A stretch of 64,000 nt of DNA, from positions 1-64,000 of the forward strand of contig JAHYZV010000006.1 of the NCBI GenBank assembly GCA_019424245.1, given 5' to 3'. Source of the stretch: Clostridiales bacterium (GTDB taxonomy: Bacteria > Bacillota > Clostridia > Lachnospirales > Lachnospiraceae). The position numbers were made by a program, and so were the translations under genes. How positions within the stretch are numbered: position 1 is the first letter of the stretch; the number at the start of each line of letters is the position of its first letter. The notes under the pieces were generated by a model. It did not search any database. It saw nothing but the letters and a program-made list of their open reading frames with translations, and was not told the origin of the DNA. Shown here piece after piece: positions 27,948 through 37,050 of the stretch.

Positions 27948-28286
27948 TCAGATTCCGCTATGAAACCAGAAAACCTTCAATGGCTTTTCTGAGTCAACCG
28001 TTTTCATTGTATGTCTGACACCCGGCAATGCTATGAATGAATCACCCGCTTTAACCTCAAACTCTTCGTTGTCAAGTCTGACAAATCCATTTCCTTCCAA
28101 TACAAAAAAGCCCTCCTGGTCATCATGAAATCCCGGTTCTGGATTAAACTCTGTTTCTGAACATATTGTAACTCCTGAACAACAGCCATTGATACATCCA
28201 TTTGCCTCTGTAAGGAATTTAATGCTTCTTCTTCCTTCTTCTCTTGCTGCAAGTGCTTCTTCCAATGTTATATATGGTTTCTTCAT
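27948..28286 (-). CDS. Single-domain cupin protein
   Basis: The 112 residues form one cupin barrel with metal-type residues EPGFHDDQEGFFVLEG and LPGVRHTMKTV. Two conserved cysteines appear in NGCINGCCSG. Small cupins bind sugars or act as isomerases. The neighbour is a GH105 hydrolase upstream on the same strand, but a terminator separates them, so a sugar role is only a guess. Confidence 0.75.
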   Translation of the reverse strand: MKKPYITLEEALAAREEGRRSIKFLTEANGCINGCCSGVTICSETEFNPEPGFHDDQEGFFVLEGNGFVRLDNEEFEVKAGDSFIALPGVRHTMKTVDSEKPLKVFWFHSGI

Positions 28287-28314
28287 AATTAATCTCCTTC
28301 TGAAATATAAAAAA

Positions 28315-28345
28315 CGGAGTCCCAGGCATATGCTGTAAGACCCCG
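28315..28345 (-). terminator. Intrinsic terminator of the GH105 gene
   Basis: In the minus-strand RNA CGGGGUC pairs with GACUCCG (one G-U pair), followed by TTTTTTATA. It lies between the GH105 gene and the cupin start. Confidence 0.7.
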
Positions 28346-28371
28346 CTTTATTATGTTCTATATTCTGCCTG

Positions 28372-29517
28372 TTACTTATTCTCGTATCTTAAAAGTTCTG
28401 TATATGCAAGAAGGAATGGTCCTACACCTTTGGCATCATCTTCTACGATTGGCTCTGACATATAATAATCATATGTACCAGGTCTTCTTCCATTACCACC
28501 AAGTCCTGCAACAAGACAGATACCACCAAGTGATAATGAACCATCTTCCTTAGTCTTAAGGTATCTTTCACAGATACCATCGATTGCTTTCTTGGCATAC
28601 TGCGCATAATCATCAGAAAGATATCCAAGACGTACAGCCTTAAGAAGTGCGTATGCCATAATTGAACTTCCACTTGTCTCAAGGTAGTTCTTATCCATGC
28701 CACCATAATTAACCACCTGATACCACATACCACTCTCATCCTGATACTTAAGCATTGAATCGACAAGATCCTTAAATGCATCCTCAAGCATCTTGCATTC
28801 AGCATCATACTTATGGTCCTTATTATCAACCTGATCAAGTGTATCAATAAGCGCCATTGTATACCAGCCAATAGCTCTTAACCAGCTGTGCTGTGATAAA
28901 CCTGTAACCTTATCACACCAGAACGCTTCCCTGCTTGTATCCATTGCATGGAAATAAAGTCCGTTAATAGGATTCCTCATATTCTCAATTACGAACTTGA
29001 ACTGTCCGAAAATATCAGAGTAATTCTTTCTGTCATTGTATCTTGTCTCATATTCAAGATAGAATGGAAGTCCCATATAAAGACCATCAAGCCATACCTG
29101 ATTAGGATATATATCCTTATGCCAGAAACTTCTGGCTTCATTCTGACATCTAGGCATAATCTCTATCTGTGAATACACTAAATCTGCTGCCTTCTTATAT
29201 TTTTCCTTACCTGTAAGGTCATATAATTCAAATAAAGTCTTACCAGCATTAACATTATCAATATTCTTCTCGCCTATGCTGTAGCCATCTATTGTACCAT
29301 CTTCAAAGACTCTGTAATCTATAAAATCATCTGCAAACTTAAGATACTTTTCTTCCTTGGTTAAGTCATACATCTGAAGAACTGCTTTAATCATACAGCC
29401 ATCAATATAGTTCCACTTTGACTTAAGGCCCTGCTTAATCTTTTCAATGTTCCATACAGGAGCATCTGGTGTGCTTTTTTCCAAAAGCCCGTCAATATAC
29501 TTTACTACTGCGTCCAT
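28372..29517 (-). CDS. GH105 unsaturated rhamnogalacturonyl hydrolase
   Basis: GH105 enzymes remove the unsaturated uronic acid left at the end of pectin fragments by lyases. The 381-residue protein is an alpha/alpha barrel without signal peptide, so it acts on imported oligosaccharides. Family motifs include PNQVWLDGLYMGLPFYLEYE (catalytic Asp) and GLSQHSWLRAIGWYTMALID. It agrees with the KdgF-like and UxuB-like genes at 32 kb. Confidence 0.9.
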   Translation of the reverse strand: MDAVVKYIDGLLEKSTPDAPVWNIEKIKQGLKSKWNYIDGCMIKAVLQMYDLTKEEKYLKFADDFIDYRVFEDGTIDGYSIGEKNIDNVNAGKTLFELYDLTGKEKYKKAADLVYSQIEIMPRCQNEARSFWHKDIYPNQVWLDGLYMGLPFYLEYETRYNDRKNYSDIFGQFKFVIENMRNPINGLYFHAMDTSREAFWCDKVTGLSQHSWLRAIGWYTMALIDTLDQVDNKDHKYDAECKMLEDAFKDLVDSMLKYQDESGMWYQVVNYGGMDKNYLETSGSSIMAYALLKAVRLGYLSDDYAQYAKKAIDGICERYLKTKEDGSLSLGGICLVAGLGGNGRRPGTYDYYMSEPIVEDDAKGVGPFLLAYTELLRYENK

Positions 29518-29584
29518 TATTTCTGTCTCCTTATCAACTTAAATGGGGAAACATATATATCAATTCCACCCATATTTTATAGAA

Positions 29585-29613
29585 ATTGTACACTAAAAAA
29601 TGCCTTTAAGCAA
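29585..29613 (-). promoter_or_regulatory. Candidate promoter of the GH105 gene
   Basis: On the minus strand TTGCTT (plus 29608-29613), a 17-base spacer and TGTACAAT (-10 TACAAT at plus 29585-29590, extended by TG). It lies in the 246-base divergent space before the patatin gene, which otherwise holds no ORF. Confidence 0.5.
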
Positions 29614-29763
29614 CCCATTTTTAACAAATATAGCCAAAAACACAGATTTTTATTGACTATATGCTGATTAAATACGAAAATATAATCAATAATTCATTGT
29701 AAATGCTTTTATAAAAACATCTCATTTATTTTATATAAAGTTATTATTCAGAAAGGTCAGATT

Positions 29764-30612
29764 ATGAAAACAGGAATTGTATTTGAAGGTGGTGCATTCA
29801 GAACCATTTTTTCATGTGGTGTTATGGATGCCATGTTAGAAAATAAAATTATGCCTGATTACATGATTGGTGTATCAGCCGGCGCTGCATACGGTGTATC
29901 CATGGCATCAGGACAGATTGGAAGAAACTTAAAGATTCTTATTGATTATAGAAACGATAAACGTTATGTGGGACTTAGCAACATGGTACACAGGGATAAC
30001 CGTTCTCTTTACGGGCTTAATTTCACATTTGACACTATCCCTAATGAACTTGTTCCTTATGATTATGATGCTTTTCTCAGATATAAAGGTACTTTCAAAT
30101 GTGTTGTAACTAATGTACTCACTGGAAAACCTGAATATAAAACATTCACAGGATATGACCGCACTAACCAGCTTTTACGGGCAACGTGTGCTCTCCCACT
30201 GGCTTTTCCTCTTATATATCTTGATGGAACACCTTACCTTGATGGCGGTTTAAGTGATTCCATTCCTTTTGAGAAAGCATTTGAAGATGGCTGTGACAGA
30301 GTTATTGTTGTTCTTACCCGTGAAGCAGGCTATCAGAAGCAGACAACCAGTTCAGTGCGGACCCTTGCAAGAGCTTTCCTTAAATATCCTGAAATTCAGC
30401 GTGATATTCTTCTTCGTGCTGAACGTTACAACCGGTGCTTAAAGCGTCTTGAACGCTACGAAAAAGAAGGACGCTGCCTCGTTATCCGCCCTACTAAGAG
30501 CAAAGGCTTTGGAAAGATTGAAAAAGACTTTAATAAGATTCTTTCAATGTATAACGATGGATATAACCAGACTTATTCGTTAATCAATGAAATACAGAGG
30601 TTTTATCATTAA
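29764..30612 (+). CDS. Patatin-like phospholipase
   Basis: The 282-residue protein uses a Ser-Asp dyad: the nucleophile elbow GVSAG lies in MIGVSAGAAYG near residue 40, and the aspartate lies in LDGGLSDS near 160. The oxyanion motif FEGGAFR is at the N-terminus. There is no signal peptide, so it acts inside. Substrates are probably lipid esters. It has a good AAAGG site. The palindrome at 30620 follows directly. Confidence 0.88.
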   Translation: MKTGIVFEGGAFRTIFSCGVMDAMLENKIMPDYMIGVSAGAAYGVSMASGQIGRNLKILIDYRNDKRYVGLSNMVHRDNRSLYGLNFTFDTIPNELVPYDYDAFLRYKGTFKCVVTNVLTGKPEYKTFTGYDRTNQLLRATCALPLAFPLIYLDGTPYLDGGLSDSIPFEKAFEDGCDRVIVVLTREAGYQKQTTSSVRTLARAFLKYPEIQRDILLRAERYNRCLKRLERYEKEGRCLVIRPTKSKGFGKIEKDFNKILSMYNDGYNQTYSLINEIQRFYH

Positions 30613-30619
30613 TATATGT

Positions 30620-30826
30620 AGAAGTACCTGTATTTTAGTCTGATAACCTCAGATATTACTCACCTTGTGTAAGTAAATGCTGCCATTTGCAGAGTTTTTT
30701 ATATTGCAGAAAAGCAAACGCGCTTCGCTTGAACGAGCTTTTCTGCAATACCCTTTTGCAAATGGCAGCATAACTTACACTGGGTTCGTAATAATTCAGT
30801 TATCAGACTAAAATACAGGTACTTCT
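30620..30826. repeat. Long imperfect palindrome 2 (207 bp)
   Basis: The outer stem is AGAAGTACCTGTATTTTAGT with complement ending at 30826; it continues via CTGATAAC/GTTATCAG, GTGTAAGT/ACTTACAC, TGCTGCCATTTGC/GCAAATGGCAGCA and ATTGCAGAAAAG/CTTTTCTGCAAT to an apical 33-nt segment at 30710-30742. That segment matches the apex of palindrome 1 except for a 7-nt centre. It again lies between convergent genes and fills their spacer. Confidence 0.9.
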
Positions 30827-30847
30827 TTATATATAAATAATAAATTC

Positions 30848-31624
30848 TTAAAAATTTCCGAACACAAAGTCTTTTACTATTCCGATTGCTTCTCTTACCA
30901 TATAGTTTATGAAGAGTACATGGTCGCTTTCTGCTGGCATTCCACAGGTATTGTTTAATCCTGCATGTCTGGCAAGAAGGCGGCTTCTTGCTATATGGAA
31001 GTTGTTGGTTGCTATGCCAACCAATGAATCTGTATTCTCTATGTATTGTACTGAATACTTCATATTTTCTGATGTATCTGTTGAATTATCTTCCTGTATT
31101 ATGCGTGAGCCATCTATTCCTTTAGACACAAGATAATTATACATTGCAAATGCTTCTGTTGTATTTTCACCTTTTCCCCTGCCGCCTGATACTATTATTG
31201 TTGTATCAGGGTTATCTATTGCATAGGAAACAGCAACATCTAACCGGTTCTTAAGTGACCTTGTTATGTGGTCACCTCTTATCTGGCAACCAAGTACTAT
31301 TATATAATCACAGTTATCCTTTGGCTTTGCAGTCATTCCTTTTATTATTAATACTTCAATGAAAATAAACAGCGACACACCTGCTGCCATTATCACTATA
31401 AAACATATTCTTAAGACCTTTGCCACATGAATTATACCTTTAATTTCTAATACTCTCACTGCAAATATCAGTCCAAAAAAGACAGCACCCATCAGCCATA
31501 TAAATATAAATGATGAACCCACCCCTGCGTATGTTGCACACACTATATAATATCCCAGGCATATAAGTGCCAGCACAAGCCATATTGTATACATAAAACT
31601 ACTATTCTCCGTTACTTTTTCCAT
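30848..31624 (-). CDS. YdcF-like DUF218 membrane protein (SanA/ElyC family)
   Basis: The 258-residue protein has four N-terminal helices (about 10-110), then a DUF218 domain beginning CDYIIVLGCQIRGDHITRSL with SGGRGKGENTTEAFAMYNYL and EDNSTDTSENMKYS. Members of this family affect envelope integrity and polyprenyl carrier use. The ribosome-binding site is weak. Confidence 0.85.
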   Translation of the reverse strand: MEKVTENSSFMYTIWLVLALICLGYYIVCATYAGVGSSFIFIWLMGAVFFGLIFAVRVLEIKGIIHVAKVLRICFIVIMAAGVSLFIFIEVLIIKGMTAKPKDNCDYIIVLGCQIRGDHITRSLKNRLDVAVSYAIDNPDTTIIVSGGRGKGENTTEAFAMYNYLVSKGIDGSRIIQEDNSTDTSENMKYSVQYIENTDSLVGIATNNFHIARSRLLARHAGLNNTCGMPAESDHVLFINYMVREAIGIVKDFVFGNF

Positions 31625-31649
31625 ACTTTATTCCACGCTCATACATCAA

Positions 31650-32114
31650 TTATCCTGCATAATCCACATTTTTACCCGCAAATTCAGGATAATCTGCTGA
31701 TTTCTGGTTCTGTCCGTAAGATGTGACAGGATATTTAATTGCTGTATTGGTGACACCACCTGACACATACGACCTTCCGCACTCTGGACAGACAGCCGTT
31801 TTAAGTGTAACTGTCGCATTCAGTACTTCGCCATCTTTACTGGCAGCCTTCCTGTTCGCATTAGAAACATGCTCCTGTTCATGTGCCATAACCTTTGTGG
31901 CCGCTGCTGACGGGTCAATATGTGCTGCACTCTTAAATGAAACATTTACTTCATCTGAACCATCCTTATATTCCCTGTTCGCACATGTTTCACATTCCAC
32001 CTGTCCGGAACGCTTCATTGCTTTAAGTCTTGCAGAGCTTATATCCTGTGTATCAACACCTGCTACATTAACAGACAGATTTCTATTCATATCATTAATG
32101 CCGTTAATCATCAT
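31650..32114 (-). CDS. Small HExxH protein with two CxxC pairs
   Basis: The 154-residue soluble protein has a zincin-type HEQEH at about residue 85 (VMAHEQEHVSN), plus CETC near 40 and CPEC near 120, consistent with a second structural metal. No signal peptide. It is a conserved Lachnospiraceae hypothetical, and metalloprotease activity is not shown. I start at 32114; GTG and ATG codons up to 32135 are alternatives because the GGGGG site suits more than one. Confidence 0.65.
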   Translation of the reverse strand: MMINGINDMNRNLSVNVAGVDTQDISSARLKAMKRSGQVECETCANREYKDGSDEVNVSFKSAAHIDPSAAATKVMAHEQEHVSNANRKAASKDGEVLNATVTLKTAVCPECGRSYVSGGVTNTAIKYPVTSYGQNQKSADYPEFAGKNVDYAG

Positions 32115-32262
32115 CTTAATGTGCACCCCCTTCATGTAAAATGTTTAAACAATATATCTGTATTTAATATAACATAGTTTGATAATTATGCTAGTTTTTT
32201 TTGATGTAAAAGTTTAATATATACATACAAACAATCAATAATATAGAAACGAGGTATTATAT

Positions 32263-32586
32263 ATGTTTACATTTAACAAAGATGTTACAGCTACTAACTG
32301 CGAACCTGGTGTTACAAGAAAAATATTATGCTACTCTGATGACCTTATGATGTGCGAGATTCATTTTGAAAAAGGTTCTAAGGGCAATTTCCATAGCCAC
32401 AAGCATCTGCAGATTACTTATGTTGCTAAGGGAAGCTTTGAATTCACTATCGGTGATGAAACTAAAATCGTTAATCAGGGCGACAGCGTATACATGCCTT
32501 CTGGCGTAACCCATGGTGTTACATGTCTTGAAGAAGGAATCCTCTGTGATGTATTCAATCCTATGAGAGAGGATTTTCTTAAGTAA
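32263..32586 (+). CDS. kdgF: KdgF-like cupin for unsaturated uronate conversion
   Basis: KdgF promotes linearisation of the 4,5-unsaturated galacturonate released from pectin or alginate. The 107 residues match in length and metal-ligand pattern (NFHSHKHLQITYVAKG, then PSGVTHGVTC). The next gene, a hexuronate dehydrogenase, starts one base after its stop, so they are translated together. The pathway assignment rests on this context and on GH105 at 28 kb. Confidence 0.75.
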   Translation: MFTFNKDVTATNCEPGVTRKILCYSDDLMMCEIHFEKGSKGNFHSHKHLQITYVAKGSFEFTIGDETKIVNQGDSVYMPSGVTHGVTCLEEGILCDVFNPMREDFLK

Positions 32587-32587
32587 A

Positions 32588-33454
32588 ATGAAGGTACCAT
32601 TTAATATTAATCTTTCAGGTAAAACTGCTGTTGTAACCGGAGGAAGCGGAACTCTCTGCTCAGCCATGGCATATGGACTTGCCGTATGCGGTGCTAAGGT
32701 TGCAATAATCGGACGTAACAAAGAAAAGCTTGCTTCTGTTTCTGAGAAGCTTACTAAAGATGCTCTGGATGAATATAACAAAAATGTTATTGTTAAAGGC
32801 TACAGCTGCAATGTAATTAATAAAGATGAGCTTTCAGCTGCTTATGAAACTATTAAGAATGAACTCGGCAGCTGTGATATTCTCATTAATGGTGCAGGCG
32901 GCAACCAGCCTGGTGCAATTACTTCCATCGAGATGTTAAAGAAAGAAAAAGAAGATTCTGACTATTCTTTCTGGAATCTTGATGAAGACAGAATCCGTGA
33001 TGTTATGGATCTTAATTACATGGGAACTCTTCTTCCTATTCAGGTATTTACTAAGGATATGGTTGAAAAGAGAAGTGGCAGTATTATCAATATTGCCTCT
33101 GTAACTTCTATTCTTCCTCTTACTAAGGTCATGGCTTATGGCAATGCCAAGAGTGCTATTCTTAATCTTACACAGTGGCTTGCTGTACATTTTGGAGAAA
33201 GCGGTATCCGATGCAACGCAATTGCTCCGGGCTTCTACGCTGCCGAGCAGAATCATGATCTCTTATTCAATGCAGACGGAACATACACAGACCGTGCCAG
33301 AAAGATTATTGCCGGAACACCTATGGGACGCTTTGGCAATCCTGAAGAGCTTATTGGTGCTGCACTCTTTCTTGCAAGCGATGAAACAGCCAGCTTTGTC
33401 AATGGTATAGTGTTACCTGTTGACGGCGGATATAGTGCTTATAGCGGAGTGTAG
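32588..33454 (+). CDS. SDR-family fructuronate reductase (mannonate oxidoreductase)
   Basis: The 288 residues form a Rossmann SDR with GGSGTLCSAMAYG cofactor motif, NGAGGNQP, catalytic Ser in IASVTS and YGNAK (Tyr/Lys). The long insertion near 115-135 and the C-terminal LPVDGGYSAYSGV fit the Bacillus YjmF/UxuB type that reduces fructuronate to mannonate in uronic-acid catabolism. KduD-like activity is an alternative. It is the second gene of the kdgF unit. Confidence 0.8.
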   Translation: MKVPFNINLSGKTAVVTGGSGTLCSAMAYGLAVCGAKVAIIGRNKEKLASVSEKLTKDALDEYNKNVIVKGYSCNVINKDELSAAYETIKNELGSCDILINGAGGNQPGAITSIEMLKKEKEDSDYSFWNLDEDRIRDVMDLNYMGTLLPIQVFTKDMVEKRSGSIINIASVTSILPLTKVMAYGNAKSAILNLTQWLAVHFGESGIRCNAIAPGFYAAEQNHDLLFNADGTYTDRARKIIAGTPMGRFGNPEELIGAALFLASDETASFVNGIVLPVDGGYSAYSGV

Positions 33455-33485
33455 GATTCTTTAGTTGGAAACTGTATATAATTCA

Positions 33486-33511
33486 GGGCGATGTCAGCTT
33501 TGACATCGCCC
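33486..33511 (+). terminator. Intrinsic terminator after the uronate unit
   Basis: GGGCGATGTCA pairs with TGACATCGCCC around four bases, followed by TTTTTG. Confidence 0.85.
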
Positions 33512-33542
33512 TTTTTGTTGGCCAGCCACACAAAAGCCTACA

Positions 33543-35813
33543 CTACAACTCTGCCCTGATAATCTCAGCTGCCTTAACCATATTCTTAAGGCTTGCTTCT
33601 GTCTCTGGCACACCTCTTGTCTTAAGTCCGCAGTCTGGATTTACCCACAGCTTGTCTTTGTCTATCTTTGTTAGCATTATCTTTATTGCACGGGTAATCT
33701 CTTCTACCGACGGTATTCTTGGTGAATGAATGTCGTATACTCCCGGTCCAACCTCTGTTTCAAAGTTGTTTTCTCTTAATGAATCAAGAATCTGAAGGTC
33801 TGAGCGTGATGCTTCAAATGTGATAACATCAGCGTCCATATCGTCTATTGCTGGGATTATATCTGTAAATTCACTGTAACACATATGAGTATGTATCTGT
33901 GTTTCAGGTTTTACGCCGCTTGCAGTAAGTCTGAATGCTGGTATTGCAAAATCAAGATATTCTGTATTCCAGTCAGATTTTCTTAATGGAAGCTTTTCTC
34001 TTAAGGCTGCCTCATCAATCTGAATAATCTTAATTCCATTTGCTTCAAGGTCAAGCACCTCATCTCTTATTGCAAGTGCAATCTGCGAAATTGATTCCTT
34101 GATTGTAATATCTTCTCTTGGGAATGACCAGTTAAGAATTGTTACCGGACCTGTAAGCATTCCTTTCATTATCTTATCTGTAAGTGACTGTGCATACACA
34201 GACCACTCAACTGTTATCGGCTTCTTGCGGTAAACATCTCCCCATATAACAGGTGGTTTAACACATCTTGTTCCATATGACTGAACCCATGCTTTCTCTG
34301 TGAACAGAAAACCTCCCAACGCTTCACCGAAATATTCAACCATGTCATTTCTTTCGTATTCTCCATGAACAAGTACATCAAGTCCGATTTTTTCCTGCCA
34401 TCTGACACATTCTTCAATTTTCTTCTTATTAAATTCAACATACTGTTCTTCGCTGATTTCACCCTTACGGAATGCTGAACGGTTGGCCTTAACATCTTTT
34501 GTCTGTGGAAATGAACCGATTGTAGTTGTAGGCAGCTTCGGTAATGCAAATTCTTTCTTCTGAAGCTGCTGTCTCTCACTTCTTGCAGGAAGTCTTCTGT
34601 AATCCGCCTCTGTAACTTCCGCAAGTCTTTTCTTTACAGCTTCATTATCACATTTTCTTGTACCTGCAAAAAGCTTCCTGTTTGTCTTGAATCTTTCATC
34701 TTCTTCAATATTTCCACACTCGGCAAGCACGCTTAATTCCTTTAATTCCACAAGCTTTTCTTCTGCAAATGCGAAGTAATTCAGATATTCATCCGAAAGT
34801 TTATTCTCATGCTTTAATGTATATGGAACATGCTGCAGCGAACATGATGTTGATAAAACCGTCTGTATTCCCTTATCTTCAAGCTTTTTAAGAACATTTA
34901 AAGTCTTTTCATAATGATTCTTCCAGATATTCTTTCCATTTACAAGTCCAGCGAATAATACCGTGTCCTTTGGAAATCCATATTTTTCAATGAGTTCTGC
35001 TGTCTTCTTTCCCTCAATAAAATCAAGTCCGATTCCGTCAAACGACAGCTTAACAATATCTTCATACACATCCCTCACGTCTCCGAAATATGTCTGAAGC
35101 AATACTTTGCATGATTTCTTCTTACCTAAAATATCACTATACATTTTGACAAACAGTTCTCTGTCTTCTTCTGTCATGTCCTGTACAAGTGCAGGCTCAT
35201 CAAACTGAAGCCACTGGATTCCTACAGCTTCACATTTGCTATAAACATCTTTATATGCTTCAATAAATGCATTGATAAAATCATCTGCCCTCTTCTTGCC
35301 TGTAAATCTGCACAGCTTAAATAAAGTATACACACCTGTGATTACCGGTTTTGTCTCGATTCCAAGTTCTTTTGCCTCTGCATATTCTGCCCACAGCTTA
35401 TTACCTGTAAGTCTTATCTGCGTGCTGTCCTCAACCTCTGGAACAATATAATGGTAATTAGTATTAAACCATTTCTTCATTGCAAGGGCTTTTACATCAC
35501 CGTTCTCTCCCTGATAGCCCCTTGCCATTGCAAGATATTTATCAAGCTCTGAAACCTCAAGTTCCTTGTATCTTTCAGGAATTATATTCAGTAAAAATGC
35601 TGTATCAAGCACTATATCATAATATGAAAAATCATTGCTTGTGATACAATCAATCCCTGCCTCTTTCTGTATAAGCCAGTGTGTCTTTCGTAACTCCTTT
35701 GCTGTCTGTGTCAGTTCATCTGCACTTATTTCTTTTCTGAAATATTTTTCTAATGCAAACTTTAACTCTCTTAATGTTCCTATCCTTGGATAACCTGCTA
35801 CTGCTGTCTTCAT
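33543..35813 (-). CDS. metE: Cobalamin-independent methionine synthase
   Basis: MetE moves a methyl group from polyglutamyl methyl-tetrahydrofolate to homocysteine. The 756 residues contain both barrels. Zinc ligands appear in QIHTHMCYSEF (His and Cys) and NPDCGLKTRG (Cys). The start at 35813 (MKTAVAGYPRIG) is preceded by GAGGAGAGAAAAT, so five residues of the longer frame are dropped. A LysR regulator gene lies upstream on the same strand with a terminator between. It would use the homocysteine made by the operon at 41-45 kb. Confidence 0.97.
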   Translation of the reverse strand: MKTAVAGYPRIGTLRELKFALEKYFRKEISADELTQTAKELRKTHWLIQKEAGIDCITSNDFSYYDIVLDTAFLLNIIPERYKELEVSELDKYLAMARGYQGENGDVKALAMKKWFNTNYHYIVPEVEDSTQIRLTGNKLWAEYAEAKELGIETKPVITGVYTLFKLCRFTGKKRADDFINAFIEAYKDVYSKCEAVGIQWLQFDEPALVQDMTEEDRELFVKMYSDILGKKKSCKVLLQTYFGDVRDVYEDIVKLSFDGIGLDFIEGKKTAELIEKYGFPKDTVLFAGLVNGKNIWKNHYEKTLNVLKKLEDKGIQTVLSTSCSLQHVPYTLKHENKLSDEYLNYFAFAEEKLVELKELSVLAECGNIEEDERFKTNRKLFAGTRKCDNEAVKKRLAEVTEADYRRLPARSERQQLQKKEFALPKLPTTTIGSFPQTKDVKANRSAFRKGEISEEQYVEFNKKKIEECVRWQEKIGLDVLVHGEYERNDMVEYFGEALGGFLFTEKAWVQSYGTRCVKPPVIWGDVYRKKPITVEWSVYAQSLTDKIMKGMLTGPVTILNWSFPREDITIKESISQIALAIRDEVLDLEANGIKIIQIDEAALREKLPLRKSDWNTEYLDFAIPAFRLTASGVKPETQIHTHMCYSEFTDIIPAIDDMDADVITFEASRSDLQILDSLRENNFETEVGPGVYDIHSPRIPSVEEITRAIKIMLTKIDKDKLWVNPDCGLKTRGVPETEASLKNMVKAAEIIRAEL

Positions 35814-35887
35814 ATTTTCTCTCCTCATCTATAATTTGATGTTGTCATTATAAATTTGAAGAACGCATTTGTATAATACATAAAAAA

Positions 35888-35926
35888 ACAGGTTAGTCAT
35901 AGTTTAAAACTATGTCCAACCCGTTT
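35888..35926 (-). terminator. Intrinsic terminator of the LysR gene
   Basis: ACAGGTTAGTCATAGTTT pairs imperfectly with AACTATGTCCAACCCGT. Seven T follow on the minus strand. It separates the LysR gene from metE. Confidence 0.7.
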
Positions 35927-35942
35927 TATATACATATAATGA

Positions 35943-36842
35943 CTACTTAAGATACTTCCTTATAGCCTCAAGATATGTATTTCCAAGCCTGCTAAGTATC
36001 CCTTTTTTGTGAGTTATGTAACCAATATGCATATCTGATTCATCAGCAAGCGGCACTGCTATAATGTCTTTTCCGTTGAGCTTCTTGTCAATAATACCAC
36101 TACTTACTGTGTAACCATTAAGACCAATCAGCAGGTTAAAAAGAGTTGCCCTGTCACGGACTCTTATGTTCTTCTTTCTTGCTGTCTCTGAAAATATCTC
36201 TTCCGAAAAATAAAATGAATTATGTTCTCCCTGCTCGAATGACAGATACGGATAATCCTCTAACTGCTCATTGCTTATAACATCACACTCTGCAAGAGGG
36301 TGCTTTCTGCTTATAAATACATGCGGTCTCGCAGTATACAGTTCATGAAATTCGAGGTCGTATGACTTAAAAATCTTCTTAAATACCGCCTCGTTGAAAT
36401 TATTAATATACAGAATTCCTATTTCACTTCTAAGCTTTGCGACATCCTCAATAATCTCATAAGTCTGGGTTTCTCTTAAGCTGAAATCATATTCGTTCTG
36501 TCCGAACTGCTTAATAAGGTCAACAAATGCATTGACAGCAAAAGAATAATGCTGTGTTGATATACAATATTGCTTTCTTCCACCATTATCGCCCTTATAC
36601 TTGTCCTCTAAGATTGCCGCCTGGTCAAGAATCTGTCTTGCATACGATAAGAACTCTTCACCTTCTTTAGATACACTTATTCCTTTATTAGTTCTGTTGA
36701 ATATCGTAATATTCATTTCTTTTTCAAGTTCATGAATTGCATTCGTAAGGCTAGGCTGGGAAATATATAATTTCCCTGCCGCCTCTGTGATAGTTCCTGT
36801 CTGTGCAACTGTAACAATATATTTTAACTGCTGTAATGTCAT
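35943..36842 (-). CDS. LysR-family regulator, possibly of metE
   Basis: The 299 residues show the N-terminal winged helix (TLQQLKYIVTVAQTGTITEAAGKLYISQPSLTNAIHELE) and the C-terminal effector domain. Members of this family respond to small molecules such as homocysteine (MetR) or acetylserine (CysB, CysL). Placement upstream of metE suggests a role in sulfur amino acid control (inference). It is divergent from the mgtE leader. Confidence 0.85.
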   Translation of the reverse strand: MTLQQLKYIVTVAQTGTITEAAGKLYISQPSLTNAIHELEKEMNITIFNRTNKGISVSKEGEEFLSYARQILDQAAILEDKYKGDNGGRKQYCISTQHYSFAVNAFVDLIKQFGQNEYDFSLRETQTYEIIEDVAKLRSEIGILYINNFNEAVFKKIFKSYDLEFHELYTARPHVFISRKHPLAECDVISNEQLEDYPYLSFEQGEHNSFYFSEEIFSETARKKNIRVRDRATLFNLLIGLNGYTVSSGIIDKKLNGKDIIAVPLADESDMHIGYITHKKGILSRLGNTYLEAIRKYLK

Positions 36843-36886
36843 ACCCTTACCTGCCTAAAATTTTTTAATATTATAACACATTTTTG

Positions 36887-36915
36887 TTGTTTTTTAAAAA
36901 ATATTCTGTTACAAT
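36887..36915 (+). promoter_or_regulatory. Promoter of the mgtE leader
   Basis: TTGTTT (36887-36892), 17-base spacer, TACAAT (36910-36915). Transcription would start near 36922, leaving a leader of about 240 bases before mgtE. Confidence 0.6.
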
Positions 36916-36957
36916 CAACCCGTAAAATAATCTGATTATGAACGGAGGTGGATTTTC

Positions 36958-37050
36958 ATGGATAGTTGCGATCGTATAGGACGAAGTAAGAACTGCGGTG
37001 TATACTATAAGTGTAGGCTCGGAATGTGGCTATCTGTGAGAATCTCATAA
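36958..37050 (+). CDS. Probable 30-residue leader peptide upstream of mgtE
   Basis: An ATG at 36958 follows an excellent GGAGGTG with 7 bases spacing. The ORF reads MDSCDRIGRSKNCGV, continues through YYKCRL and ends WLSVRIS then TAA at 37048. It has three cysteines and is basic. Its last codons lie inside a hairpin (37021-37059, GGAATGTGG/CCACATTCT), followed by a terminator at 37078-37131. That layout suits translation-coupled attenuation of mgtE. No known leader peptide is recognised. Confidence 0.6.
   Translation: MDSCDRIGRSKNCGVYYKCRLGMWLSVRIS

Noticed and set aside
35814..35942. SAM riboswitch or T-box upstream of metE
   Set aside because: The space is about 130 bases and contains the LysR terminator; no SAM-I core or T-box sequence is visible.
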